Source of the DNA: Dermacentor variabilis
Taxonomy: Eukaryota > Arthropoda > Arachnida > Ixodida > Ixodidae
Direction: 5' to 3'
NCBI RefSeq assembly: GCF_050947875.1
Contig: NC_134577.1
Span: 71,242,639 to 71,306,638 of the forward strand
DNA length: 64,000 bases
Below the pieces are notes generated by a model that was not told where the DNA came from, did not search any database, and saw nothing but the letters and a program-made list of their open reading frames with translations. Each line of letters opens with the position of its first letter. Position 1 is the stretch's first letter. Positions 1-12,900 of the stretch are shown here, one piece after another. The position numbers were made by a program, and so were the translations under genes.

Positions 1-19
1 CGCACACACGGAGACACAC

Positions 20-470
20 ACACACGCAAAAAGCGCTCCAGTTAGAGACGTTCACAAAGACCGGTAAATCGCAAAAAGCGCAATAGCGATCACACGGCCT
101 TCCTCTGCGACGTCAAGTCGTTTGGATGGTGTAGAATTCTTTTTTCCGATGGCGGTTCGTCGTCCAGCTGGTCAAGTTCGGATTGTACTGCTGGCAGGCG
201 CACAAAATATGGTCAATCGATTCGTCAGGGCCGCAGTGGTCACAGGTTGTGGTGTCGGTCATCCCTATGCGGAACGCATATCTTTTCGTAAAGGCAGCGC
301 CCAACCACAGTCGATACAAAGGCGTCGCGTCTCCACGGCGAAGCTGTGATGGCGCGCGAGGACTTAATGTGGGATCAAGGGAGTACAGTCGAGAATTTCT
401 TAAATGTGGCTTACTCCATTGCGACATGGTGCACTGCCGAGCAAGCAGGCGGAGCTTCCATGCTGCGTCG
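20..470 (-). pseudogene. non-LTR retrotransposon ORF2 C-terminal fragment
   Basis: The minus strand encodes the C-terminal zinc-binding tail found after RNase H in tick non-LTR retrotransposons. The recognisable part starts near base 470. It includes the stretch RRGDATPLYRLWLGAAFTK and then a Cys/His cluster (CDHCG...IDHILCAC, pattern C-X2-C-X7-H-X4-C). After the cluster, near base 190, the similarity moves to another frame (SQLDDEPPSEKRIL, later SLLRFLRFTGL), so a frameshift is present. A TGA follows near base 85. The catalytic RT and RNase H regions are absent, so this is a dead 3' fragment. The left end of the element is close to the window edge in a CA-rich tract. The open frame continues upstream to base 619, but that part looks like unrelated flanking DNA. 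Confidence 0.8.
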
Positions 471-789
471 GTTCTAGAAATATTTATTATAGTGCCGAGG
501 AACAGACACGGAGCCTTTGTACTGGTGTACTTGGAGTAATAAAGACAAAATATACAAAGACAAATGTGGTAGACAAAACAACGAGCTAGGGAAATAGAAA
601 CAAATATAGAAAGAAGCAACTAGCAGGCGGACGTATAAGAGGGAGCTAATCATAAAACATTATTATCTACATATTTACAAAACGCAGAAAATGATCTCTT
701 ATATATGCCATTACAGGCAGAATCCTTTTCAGCTGTTACTTTTTTTCTTTTGGAACCAAGCCATTGAACAGTCTCCGACGCAACAAGGC

Positions 790-1245
790 CCCGCTAAAAT
801 CACGGAATGCTGCTTGATACTTTTTTGTGGCACGGTAAGCTACATGTGATCAAGAATCCATATCCCATGGACCACCTTGTATAAGAACAGAATGTCTGGT
901 TTAATACCTCTTGATTTTAGAGGTGAGTTGACGTAAACTTGTGAGGACTGGACTATGGTCACCAGAACGGCATAAGCGGTGCTTGAAAATTTTTATCAAT
1001 TCATTTCTGGTGAGTTCAATGAGCCCCCAATTAAATTTGCACCTTCTTCCCCAAACTTCAGAGACATAATCTTGCAGTGGAAGGCACACAGTAGAATACA
1101 ATTTCACAAATGCAACGTGGGAGTGAAAGCCATGCGTTATACGACAAACAATACCAAGAGCACGAAGGGTGCGTTGTTTCATATGTTTAGCGTTTGATGA
1201 GAAGCTTAACATTTTGTCGAAGTACACATCAAGGTCTTTCATTTC
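790..1245 (-). pseudogene. non-LTR retrotransposon RT C-terminal fragment
   Basis: The minus-strand frame 1242-901 resembles the thumb and post-RT region of Jockey/CR1-like reverse transcriptases. It has KDLDVYFDKMLSFSSNAKHM, then LRALGIVCRITHGF and LYSTVCLPLQDYVSEVWG. After the stop near 901 a related stretch continues in another frame (IKPDILFLYKVVHGIW) to about base 790, so at least one frameshift is present. The catalytic YxDD motif is not here, and the fragment is truncated at both ends. It may come from the same insertion event as the neighbouring minus-strand tail at 20-470, but the two are not contiguous in protein space and I treat them separately. Confidence 0.8.
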
Positions 1246-1977
1246 ATCGAACCTGGGTTATGGCGCCTCCCGAAGGGTGTATGAAAATTGCGCATGGTCT
1301 CATTCTGCATATAAATTAAATCTTGCAAAACCATAGAATCAATAGTATCTTATTGTTTCTGCACCAGGTTGAGAGGGGGAAAATGTCCATTTGGAGGTCA
1401 ACACAGTCGTCAAGACTGCTGAACGTCTTGAATAGCTTTTAGTCAGCCTATAGAATGAATGAAGGGTTTTTATTTGCTGACGAAATTTCATTTGGAAACA
1501 CTATAAAGAAAAGAGGGTCAAAAACGGATACTTAAACTCACGGCATGGCGTCATAGCTAACAGATATCTTTGCATTATTGCCAACGAAGCACGATCTATT
1601 GCTTAGGAAATTAGCTATTCCCATCGCTGTCCTGGTATCTATGTCCATTTGCGTGAGATTTACGTTGAAGATTGAGCTCATGGCATATACATCGAATACT
1701 TTACTTAAGTCAAATTAAAGAGCGTCTTATTGGAGCTTCTATATAGCACATTGAAAGCATGGGTCATAAATGTGACCAAGTTCGTTATGGAGGAGCACCC
1801 TGATACAAAACGATGCTCTTCATTTAATCAAATGTTCGTAGCAGTAACAGAAAGGAGGGAATGTCATAGATTCAAACACTATTGACGCAGCGCTGTGGCT
1901 AGGCAAGGACGGTAAATACAAGGTGTGACACACAGAAAAAAGCGAGACTGGTCGAATACCTTTTTGTACTTACTGAA
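1243..1977. other. unassigned AT-rich DNA
   Basis: No protein similarity, RNA or repeat structure could be recognised between the RT fragment and the mariner copy. Mariner terminal inverted repeats should lie near the right edge, but I could not pair them by eye. Confidence 0.5.
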
Positions 1978-2938
1978 TCAGTTATCTGCGACATTATCAC
2001 CTTCAAGGTAGTCCCCTTCATCATTCACACACTTCTGCATTCGGTGCTGCCATTGCTTGCAACAGTTCTGGAACGAGGTTTTTGGAAGGCCCTTCAGGAG
2101 ATCCTCCGTTTTTGCCTGAACCTCTTCAACTGAGGTAAAATTGGTTCCCTTTAAGCAAGATTTAACTTTAGGAAGTAGAACAAAGTCGCATGGAGCCAAA
2201 TCAGGTGAATAACGAGGATGTCCCATCACAGTAATGTTTTTGCTGGTCAGAAACTGCTTGACAGATAGGGCCGTGTGAGCGGGTGCATTGTCCTGGTGCA
2301 ACAGCGATCCATCACTCCACAGCTGTGACCTTCTTTTACTAATTTTTTCACGAAGTCTTTTTAGTACATCAATGTAGTAGTGTTCATTAACAGTCTGACC
2401 CCATGGAACCCAGTCAATTATTACAATTCCATTAATGTCAAAGAAGACAATTAACGTTGCCTTGAATTCTGATTTTGACACGCATGCTTATTTGGTTCTT
2501 GGGGATCCTGGAGACTTCCACTGCATTTACTGGTGCTTAGTTTCTGAGTCATAAGTAAAAATCCATGTCTCATCCCATCTTACAACAGATTCGTTTGGCT
2601 CGTTTGCAATGCGAACAGCTTCGTCGAACAGCTTCCCTATCCAAGTGAACCAATTCCGCCACTGCACGAACACTTAATCTTCGGTCACCACTGATCACAT
2701 CATGAACTTTGGCAATGTGTTGGTCTGTAATCGCTGACCTTGGGCGTGCAGCACGTTCATCATCTTCCACACTGTCCCTCCCCCCTGAAAACCGCTTATG
2801 CCATTCAAACGCACGTGCACGTGACAAAGTTACATCTCCATAAGCCTCGGGTATTATTTGAAATGTTTCCGTGGCTGATTTCTTAACTTTCATAAGAAAG
2901 TTGATGTTGATTCGCTATTCGGTTTTTACATCCGACAT
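1978..2938 (-). pseudogene. mariner transposase, decayed
   Basis: This is a Tc1/mariner-superfamily cut-and-paste transposase read on the minus strand. The start codon is at 2938 (MSDVKTE, then an in-frame TAG at 2915-2917). The helix-turn-helix DNA-binding region follows (SRARAFEWHKRFSGGRDSVED, TDQHIAKVHDVI). The catalytic region keeps the first Asp (RWDETWIF, codon 2572-2574), the second Asp (HQDNAPAHTA, 2290-2292) and the third Asp (YSPDLAPCDF, 2185-2187). The second and third are 34 residues apart, the D34D spacing of true mariner elements. The copy is dead. The N-terminal and catalytic parts are in different frames. About 50 residues of linker are missing near 2620-2640, where GAAGCTGTTCG occurs twice in a row. 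TAA codons sit at 2527-2529 and 2488-2490. The C-terminus ends in a normal stop at 1978. Confidence 0.93.
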
Positions 2939-3049
2939 TTTCCCGGCAGAATGCAGTTGCACATGTTCGCTCAAGGACGCAGCACTCCCAACTGGCGTGA
3001 TCGGTTCCGTCGAAACTAGACGCATGAATAGAGGGGTGGGGAATTACGT

Positions 3050-6000
3050 CGGCAAAACAGCTGTTGCCAACTTCACCCTTTTTTCAAGCTACACACTTAG
3101 TCTCGTTTCTTTTGTGTCACACCTCGTAGTAACTGCATTTCTAGCACATGATTTGTGTACGGCCAACAGCCGTGCTACCTTCCAAGCGCTGGGAATAATA
3201 CTATTATTAATAATAGTGACATTATTACAAGAGGATAACAAAGGTTCCCTGCTTAAGATGTTAAGTCTAAGTCACTCCAGAGAAAGATAAAAGGACAATA
3301 ATCTTGACTGTATGTTCTAAATTTCGTGTCAATTAAAATCACCTTCAGAAAGGTTTTCACGTGTAAACACATTTTGACGCTGGTCAATCACGTTCGCTAA
3401 CAGAATGCACTTAGCTTTCTTATGGTCGAGCGGACATACTGCTATTGGAGAACTTATAGGGCCCCACCAGCGTTTCGTTACGTATATTAGCCTTTGGCAG
3501 AAGACAAACTTTTCTTATGTAAAAAAAAAGGAACAATAAAGCTCTTGCGTATACTATAAGACTATATCTAGGGCCATTTGTCTCCTGGAGACTGTCACCT
3601 TCCCAAAATGCTTTCCTTGTACTTAATAACTACATCCTACTTCTGATACAGAAGTCCATTTAAGGTCTACTTTCTTTTAAATGATCCGGAGCAAAGGAAT
3701 GAACAAGAATTGCACCGAAGCCTTGCGCCACCCAAGGGTAGGCAGCAAGATTGATCGCTTCCTTAGTGGCATATGCTTCGTTAATTAATGAACGACCGCA
3801 CTCTACACCCCGGCGATTTTATTGGTTGATTAACGCTTCGAATCGATGGTCAGTTTGTCTCGCGTCATCTCAATGTGAGCGCCTATTAAATGGCTCGGGA
3901 TCATTTGCGAGGACGGGGCTTTTCGCTAACAACTTGAAACTCTTTCAAACGCCGCCGCTCTTTTGGCGCCTATCAGCGATAAAAGTCGACAAACGTGGTA
4001 TGGAGGCACAAAAAAAAATTACCTCCGACAATTTTTTTTTCGTATTCTTGGAAGACCATTGCATGAAGCGCCTACTAATGACGCAAACAAAATTAACGAA
4101 TTTCCTTCGCCGCTAGTGGAAGCCTTTTTTCTACTTTAGTGGTCCATCATTATTTAGGGCGGTTGTCTCCGCCATTTACACTCATGTCACCATTATCGCT
4201 TCGAATATATTATTTTGGTTCTAGAGTCATAGTGTTCGGTCACGCATATATTCTTGCAGTCGTGATGCCAGCAGCTATAGCAGTTCTGTAGCGAAAACGA
4301 CAAAAAAATGTGAAATCGATATTTTGCCGATTGTGCACATAAAATTCAGCGTTAGGCAAGTGCCGAAGGACTGTTGCAGGCCGCTCTCTGCTTTCATCAC
4401 TTTAGAATAAGCAGTTGCCCATATGCTAATGCATAGACGCTCTTTCTTCCTCTTCTAATTAACGATCTACGCCTGACGCTTCAATGAGACATATTACTGT
4501 AAATTTTTTTCTCAGTTTGTTACTTTTTAGGGGGCAGTGTAAGCTTAATTTCTCTTTTTAGGTTTAGAAAAAAATTGGAAAGTGTACCAAAAAGCTTTCT
4601 GCCTGACTTGACACTTTCATATCAAGCCGCTTGAGCCAAAATGGGTCATTCAAGATTAATAGGTCTATCGCATAATGTAATTCCCTTCGGTATAGCGCAT
4701 TTATGTGAATATATGTAGTAGTCAGTTTCCAGCCTGAGAAGGCGGCTCGAGTTATATTCGGGTCCATCCCGCACGTAACTGTCATATATTTTCAATTTTT
4801 TTGAAGAGACCGAGAGTCTCTTTCCCTATGCTGGCGTTATTTACATGTAAGTAAGGAACTTTGCGTTTGTTTTCTTTCTCTAGTTCACTTGTTTTCATGA
4901 TTCTTTTCAAATCTCAAATCAATGTATAAATGACATGAAGCTCCTGCCTCTGCAAGGAATTTCATATTTTTTTCTGCTATTAAAGCACATTGAGTACGGC
5001 TTCACTTAAATATAGACTGCTGCTGTTTTGAACAAGTGGAAGTTGATTGGTTTTTGGTTTATTTACGCAATTTCGTCTTATGCATAAAGTTAAATATTCT
5101 ATTGTGGCACTCATGTCGACACGGCTCTGCTTTATTGAAGCGCTAATGAAATCAAAGGCGCCTGAAATCCGCGAGAAAAAAGCTCAAAAAGACTTTTTCT
5201 GCATAAACCAATCAAGAATTAGCGACCTCAACATCAAGTTCTGCGTGCAAGGACGCACGCGAGATTATCATTTTCATAGCACGTTGATGAAATTTAACTA
5301 GAAAGGCGTATATACCGGGAACTTAGGCTAAGCCTTTGTTCCCCGGTGGGACAGGTTGTATCAGTGTCTATACAGTGCGAACTCCGGGGAAAATGTTTGC
5401 TACCTTGTACATGTATTTACAAATATTTGCGATCATAAGCTTTTTTTGTGTTTTATAGCCTGCTTTATTTCTGTTTTTCGCCTGATGAGACATGTGACAC
5501 GCGAGAGCCTACGGACAAGTTTCCATGGCCTTATGAACAGTAACAATAAATTTATAGTGTCGCTAAAAGCTCGCGTCCTTAAACTGCTCGGAGGCCGAAA
5601 TGACAGATCTGGAACTGAGAACAAGAGGCTTAGAGAACTAGTGCAAACGTTAAGTATGACTTTATTTCTCGAGAAATATCCGAGCTAAAGGGTCAAAACC
5701 ATACACAACACGCAGTCAGTGGCTGTCACAGTAAAGCTTAGAATGACAAGCACATATGTGCACACCTTGCGTGAGCGAGGAAGGTAAGCACACAGGAGAG
5801 TCAAAAAGCACGCTGGCACATTACCAATTTCATAACCCGCTGCATAAATGTGAAAATTAGCAGGCCTCGGAACGACGTATTTTAATACGAAGTGAGCAAT
5901 AAATACCGATTTCTCTTCGAGCTCGTTTCGAACACAATCGTTAAACAACCACGTATCGCCTTTGTAACTTTGTATCTTGTAAGAATGTTGTTGCATTCAC

Positions 6001-9000
6001 ACTCCTTATTTTTGGTTTGGCGCAGGAAGTATAAATGTGTAAGTGGCTGAGCTTCTACTAACACTACGGAATCTCAGAATTTTGGCCTTGCAATATCGTA
6101 CCGCGTGCATTCGACCAGCCAATGAGGAACGCTTTCGCCCCCTTTATCTCGTTGTGCAAGATTATGTGAAATAATTAGTACGGTCAACGGGGGTAATGCG
6201 ACTGTGGTCGTCGCATACTAAATGCGGCTTGGCAAAAAAAAAACACACACATGTAAACCGGAAAATAAAACAAAAAAATACCATGGCCGACTCCGCTTTG
6301 AAGCTAATCCTGCCGTCCTTAATTTTGGCAGTGCCAAGAAATAACTTCGCCTTAACATGTGCTTCTGCTTGAAGCGCCAATATATCTTAGATAGAGGAGA
6401 GCTAAATATTGATTGGGTTTTCTTTCTAGACAACTATTTATGCACTCTTTTGGTTGACATGTCCCTTTCAATTGGACAAACCTCTCATAATTTTTCACTA
6501 GTTATTCTTCCAAATACAGCAAATATTCTTTTTTACCATTCGCCTTTTACATTAAAACAACGAACACCACAGAGTCTTCACGCAGGGCATGAATAGAAAG
6601 AAATAAAGTATTGACCTTTTTCTTGAGTCGAGAAGTTTTCCGATCAACTTCCTGGTTGCCCAGAGGGCAAGCCACCAACCGGAATCACGAAAGTATTGTT
6701 TCTTTATGTTCCATTTTTTTTTTCTCTGCTGTACGCGATCATCGTGAACTCACATCTTTTCTCCGTTTTTCTCCCTGACAGCGTGTTCTCCGATTTTTTC
6801 TCATTATTTTACCATCAACGTCATTACCTTCGGCCACAGTCGATGAAATCGCTTGCTGCCTTTCGCCGCTTAGCGTAAACGAGGCAAGACGCTTTCATCG
6901 CTTTTATTTTGTTTTGTTTTTACTCCCTCGTCGCTGCGCCTTCCGTAGCCGCAGGTCTACACTTTCTTTTTTTTTTTTTGCACTACTTCAATTCTGGCAT
7001 GTGTTGTTAAGCCTTGTTCTTTTTCGTACCAATCGAAGTCAAACGTGGCAGCGTTGAACTTTCTTTGACCTGGGGGCATTTGGAAGGAGTAAGATATAAA
7101 AGCAGGAGTGATTTGACGTATCGAACGGCAACTCAAGAAACTCTTGTTCGCGGTCAGTGACAGAAGTCGGGGAAAAGTTTGAAAGTGGGTGCTTTTTTTC
7201 TTTAATGTATGCCGGTTTATTGATGCTTTTTGACGTAGTACACTTTTCCTTGGTTGAGTTTCACAATTTTTACAACCGCATTATTTTCTAGTTAACGTTA
7301 TGGAAAGCGGAAATATTTACTTGGTGCTAAGAGCATCTTAGGCCAATCACAGAACAAATTCTGGAGTTGTTTCTCATCACAGAATTCTAGTGGTTTGGTC
7401 GGTACCTTTCTTCTTGTTCTGCATATTCTTTTCACACCTATTAGTAGGACGTTCCAAAGTAAGTTTTCATTAGTAAGCTGTTTGACTGACTACGAAGTTT
7501 CTTCAGGCATGCCAATAAATTGTACCTGTGCAGAAATTTCGGTATATGTATGAGTAGGCAAACTGAAAAACGGATGAACTGAATGAAGAATAAATGGATG
7601 GTTACGTTTTCACAGGCAATTTTCGCGCGAAAACATATTGCTTCTCACGGTGGGATATGCACCATGCCGTGAATTTCATTCATCTATAACCGTAGTACTC
7701 CGAATCGCGATGAAACGTACCAGATGAAAGCACTGGTCAACGTTTTGCTCAAGAGACGCACCATGTAACCAGGTTATTGCCTTCGTGATCCTAGCATGTC
7801 CTTTGAATTATTGCCTCGATGGTAAAACTTGTTCCTTCATAGCCTATTCCCGCTTGTCGCATTTTCAGTCACTGCAGCGACGTGCCCGTGATCATCGTCA
7901 GCATTCGCATACTCATGACTTTGTGACATATATGCTCTGTCCGCTTAACTCCCTGGATCTTAGCCGCGGCACCTATTCTATTCTCCACATACCCGCGAGA
8001 GCAAAAGCACTCACGTGACCATCAATATAATGAATAGCGCTATGGCGAAAACGTGTTAATCAATTATCTCGAAAGTGAACATGGCCCGCTTATCAAGTTA
8101 ATAGGATTTTTGTAGTCACGCCTGCACACTGAGCGTTAGATATCGTGATTGCTTCGCAAAAATAAAATTTCGTCGCCTTGTGTGAGTGATTTATTTCTAG
8201 ATACCCCAATATAATGAGTTAAAATCGCCAAGTTCAAGCATGTTGTCATGTTTCTGACTAATATTTCTTCTAGGCCAAGGCTAAGCAAGAATACCCCTGT
8301 CAGTACATTCAATTATGGTATGAATAGTCTGCTCGTATTTCTCAAGTTTTCTTATTCAGTAACGAATTTCTTTACTAGACATCGTAAAATAAAGCACAGA
8401 AAGCAGCAAGTGAATACAGCAGTCTTCGATAAAGTGTTTTCCCTAGACACTTCCAATTCTGATGGTAAAGGTTAATAGTTTTAGTTACTCTTTGATAACT
8501 TTTGGCTAATTTACCTCAGAGTAAGTGAGGAATAAAATAAAATAAATGCTTGTAACTTTGCAATGGTCTTCTCTACCTTTGTATTTGTAATTCTTATCGC
8601 CTTACTTTCTTTTATGTTCACTAAGTATATTTTTATACATTGTAGAATTATAAATACTCGCTAGAAATGCACAAAGCATCAATCTGTTATGGTTGGAGCA
8701 GTCGTCTATGCGACATTGCCAGAAGTATCTATTAGTTGGAAGAAAAAAAAAGATTGATATTGTTCTGTGCGTAAGTGAAAGCCCCTGCATATTTAGTGTG
8801 GCTCTATTCTAGTTGAGCACACGCAATATTTCAAAACACGACCCATTCTGGATTGCAATATCCTTTTTCACGGGACGTACATTGTGGCGCGCGTCGTTAT
8901 CAATGCCGAAAGAATCAACACTTTTCCTTTATAATGCTTTCAAATGATCATAAACGTGTTTATATGCACTCATGCGGTTACGTAGCTCTTTGTATAAGAA

Positions 9001-9088
9001 CACAAAGCAGAAAGAATCCTTGATGATTCTCTTTGTCGTTTCTGGAGTGTAGATACGACGCGAATTTCTGCAAGGACTGCCGATTATT
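3050..9088. other. unassigned AT-rich DNA
   Basis: About 6 kb with only short chance ORFs of low-complexity or biased composition. No transposon, RNA gene or tandem repeat was recognised. The only point of note is a TATA-like motif at 7095-7102, listed separately. It could be intronic, but no splice structure can be proposed from sequence alone. Confidence 0.5.
7095..7102 (+). promoter_or_regulatory. possible TATA box
   Basis: The sequence TATAAAAG, a good match to the arthropod TATA consensus, lies in otherwise AT-rich DNA. A TCAGT initiator-like motif occurs about 60 bases downstream, which is further than the usual 25-35. No coding exon can be recognised downstream. It may be chance. Confidence 0.15.
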
Positions 9089-9665
9089 GTATGACGGCGT
9101 GACGACGGCTACGTGACTGTTGGGTGACGACGCTGGAATAGCGACGATGGCACGACGGCAATGGTGTGACTACGACGGAGCGACAACGTGATGCCGTTGC
9201 TGCAGTGACGACTGCGGGATGACGAGAGTAAAATTATTGGAATGGCATGACGAAGAGGGCACGGCGACAGTGGTATAATTATACTGTGTGATAACCATGA
9301 CATGACGGCAAAGGTGTGACGCATCTTGAATAACGACGACGACGGCGATACGACAGTTGTATGACGACAATGTGTTGACGACATGCAGTAGCTACCACAA
9401 AATGACGTCGAAAATGGCCGCAACGGCATGGCGGCAATTCGACAATGACGGCACGATGTCTACAATGTCATGGCGACATCGGAGTGATGACGACGGCATG
9501 ATGACGGCTCGAAGACGGCAAGATGACGACGATGTGAGAACGCAGTGACTACAACAGAGTAAAAACGGCGGAAAAATGACGATGCCACGTAATAGTGATC
9601 ACAATGCCATCAAGGCAATAGAACGATGACGAAGGAATGACGAGCAAAGCATGAAAGCGATGACA
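9089..9665. repeat. degenerate GACGAC/GACGGC-rich block
   Basis: The plus strand is filled with variants of TGACGACGGC and ACGATGAC separated by short irregular spacers (for example near 9100, 9310, 9480 and 9520). It looks like an old, diverged minisatellite or trinucleotide-derived array. Stops are scarce on some frames, giving low-complexity Ser/His-rich ORFs on the minus strand that I do not regard as genes. No constant period could be fixed by eye. Confidence 0.6.
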
Positions 9666-9979
9666 CGTTGGTGTTGGAGCTCATTGCTGAGCTGACTTGC
9701 ATGACCTGCCACCACGACCTGCATAATTTGTATTATATCGGATGTCTTCTTGAACTGGCTCTGCTACCGGCCAACCGCGGTGCCGTAATTTGCACCACAT
9801 CCGGCATTTGCTCGGCCTATGCCGGTACCGGCCAAACGGGCTGCTTTATTTAGCATTATGTCCTGTGTTGGCGCCGCGTCCGGTGGCTTTTTGAGCTCCT
9901 CTATTTCCGGCATTTGCCCACAGGTTTCGGAGAGGAAATTGCCACGTCCTTTTGCTTGACCTTCCTCTAGCCTTGGCTA

Positions 9980-12900
9980 CAACTAGGCCAAGAAATGCGT
10001 TTCACTTAAATATGAGCACGAATAAGGGTGCAGTAAGTGGATATTTATTTGTTATGTAATTATTGAGTAAGGAGTAGAAAGTGTGCAATGCATCAGCCTG
10101 TACTGCTTTCACATTACTTCAACGAGCCACAAGGATTTCAATAAAGTTGTATAAGCTTGTCGCATTTATCCGCAGTCCGTTTTAGTGCAGCAACATCAAA
10201 ATAGTTTTGCGCCAAGCTGGTTTCCGGTAATTCGATTCACTGGTTAATCGAATTCGAAAACCGCATAACCCGAGTAACTGCGTAGGCTACATCGTTTTTC
10301 GCTTATTATTGCGGATATTAGGGTATTCAAATACCCGGATTATTGATTTCCTGTACTGGTATTAATTTTGCACAGAGACTATTATTGCGACTAAAAGCGC
10401 TCAAATCGTCACATGCCTGTTTGCGCGGTTTTCTGAAAAATATACTAAGAAAACTAGATCACTGGCGAAGTTTGTCTTAGGCAAATGAGAATATTAGGGG
10501 CGACATGTAGGCAAATGCTTCAGTGTGTATGTAATCATTAGTTCAGTGAAAATTCTTAAACCCTTGTATTTAGCCTCCTTAAAGGTGTTGCATAAAACGC
10601 TTACAAAATTTCCCAGATTCTTGCAGAGCACCTAGACGGCAAAGGTTACTTATTTATAAGAAGTAAAGTCCACCCTATTAGTAACGAGTACCGAAAGTTT
10701 TAGGTGGGTAGATTAGTTATGTGCCTCAGAAATAAATATTCAATTCTTGTCTTCACCCAATTTTTACGCGCTGTGCGAGGATAATAGTTGTTGTTTTAAC
10801 GCATCTTTCTCATCTTATTCTTATATCGTTGGTTAACAGCGTCAGCTAGTTTATATTTTAGTTAAATAGGAAACATGTAAGTGGCGAATGATAAATGGTT
10901 AATCTGCGTAGGTTAGTTATAGCCTTTATATAAGTTTACTTATCAAGTGTTCCTGATTATCACCTTCCTGATTATCATTTTACGGTTATCCGCAATATTT
11001 CCCGGAATCCTTACACAGGACAAGACGCTGACACCAAGTTAGTTGAAAAAGGGGGAATTTTAAGGGTAATGTGCTGTGAGAGATTCACGTAGAATCGTTG
11101 CAAATAATTACTGAATCTACGTTTCTAGCGTTACTTTTACGCGTTATACAAAGTTATTAGATGGCTTACCCCACATCCCCGGCGTTATCGGGGAAATAAA
11201 CAGGGCATCGTGTTTATATTCGTTAAAAATTATGGGCAATTTATGAGCTACGTGTTGACGAAGGTTGAAGTTTGTGAACCAGTTACGGTCTTAGCAGTAA
11301 ATACGTGTCACGAATGTTTTGGCGAATTGCGGATGAATTGCAGCATTTGTAGAATTCTTTAACAAGTGCTGTAAATCGTTACACGCAGAGAAGGTTTCAA
11401 AAGGACGAGTCGTATACAGGGAGAGTTTTAAAGTACGGCAATTATTTACAGGCGACTGAAATTAATATTGCCGCTGCTGGGAAGAAACAACTTCACTGGA
11501 CAAGTGGGTTGAGATTCTGCAAAGTCGCACAAGTCTACATTCTTCTTTTGAATAGCTGCACTCTATGGCTTGACTATCAAGCAAGAAATTGATGAGTTAC
11601 TCTTGACGAATGCTGCCACGGCGCGCTGGTTTCCGCAGCTCGCAAAGCGCGCGTTCAGTAGAAGCTGCGGAGGTAAATACGTCAGTGTTTGCCAGGTGCT
11701 TCCTCCGCCGAGTTGGGCCTTTATTCAAGGAGCGAGAGAGGATGGAAGGTTGCTTAGGCGAAGGAGGCGCTATGTGTGCTTTCCTACGTGCAGCATGGCT
11801 TAGTACGTTTTATTGAAGTCCATTCGAATTTCGTTCGGCTACGAAACGCTAGCTTCGTTCTACCAATATTTTAGATATTCTTTTTTTTTCCACTTTCGAT
11901 CGTCAACTGAGCTCCTTTTTGCGTCGCATGCTTTTGCAATACACATTATTTTTGGAAACATCGGGTGCCACGTTTGCATTCGCAGTCGAGTGACAACGCA
12001 AAATAAAAGCCCCAAAAAGAGAGCCCGCTACCCGAGAAACTGCCGTGCAACTAGTCCGGGATTTTTTTCAGGATTGGTCAATATTTTCATGCACCACGTA
12101 CTGAAGAGCGTAAATATAGCTGCATGGGGAAGTTTTCAGAATGGCCTAATATTCTATTTTCTCGGTGAGATGGTTGCTCCGCATATAGTATTTAATGAAG
12201 TTGAATTCTCTGACTTGCTCCAAGCAACGGCAAAGTATATTACCTTGGTTCTCTCCAGCTCGGTGCCACTTGCATATTTTGAAATTTTGGCATTCAGGGT
12301 CCACTAGACATACTGTCACGAGCGTTATTCCTAAAATTCTAACAGAGAATAAAAAATATGTTCATAAATATGCTGTAGGGCATTCATCTTATACATTCGG
12401 AATGCAACACAAAACACTTTACTCAATATCTCCGCTCTTGTCCTTGATAACGGCCTTTAACCGCTCTTGGTACGCCTTAATCATGATTCACAAGGTCTTC
12501 CCAGGAGAATCTTTCCTTGCGCTGTCCTAAGTGGTCCTCCCAGGTCGGCCATGTTAGTGTGCTGATGGGCTTGGGACTCCCTTTTAATATTAACCCGCAC
12601 AGAGAAATACATTAGGTCTAGGTCAAGGTGACGCACCGGACATTCTTCAGCTGGGATTAGGTCAGGCGGGAGAGCGCGGACAACCGATGTGGTGACGATT
12701 CCCTCTTCGATTGTGATGAAGCGTGCTTCTACTGCAAAATCCAAGACTGCTCGCCGAAGTTGGACCGGCACAGCAAATGAAAGTCGAGAATCTTCTTAAT
12801 TATTTTTTTTTTTGACAGCATCGATCTATGCAATTTTGGCACAAAAACACGAGCAATGTGGTTCGTGGTGGTTGCTCCGGTTGAAACCATGACGAACATC

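Noticed and set aside
9109..9548. Ser/His-rich and Asp/Met-rich ORFs across 9.1-9.5 kb
   Set aside because: Low-complexity readout of the GACGAC-rich tract on both strands.
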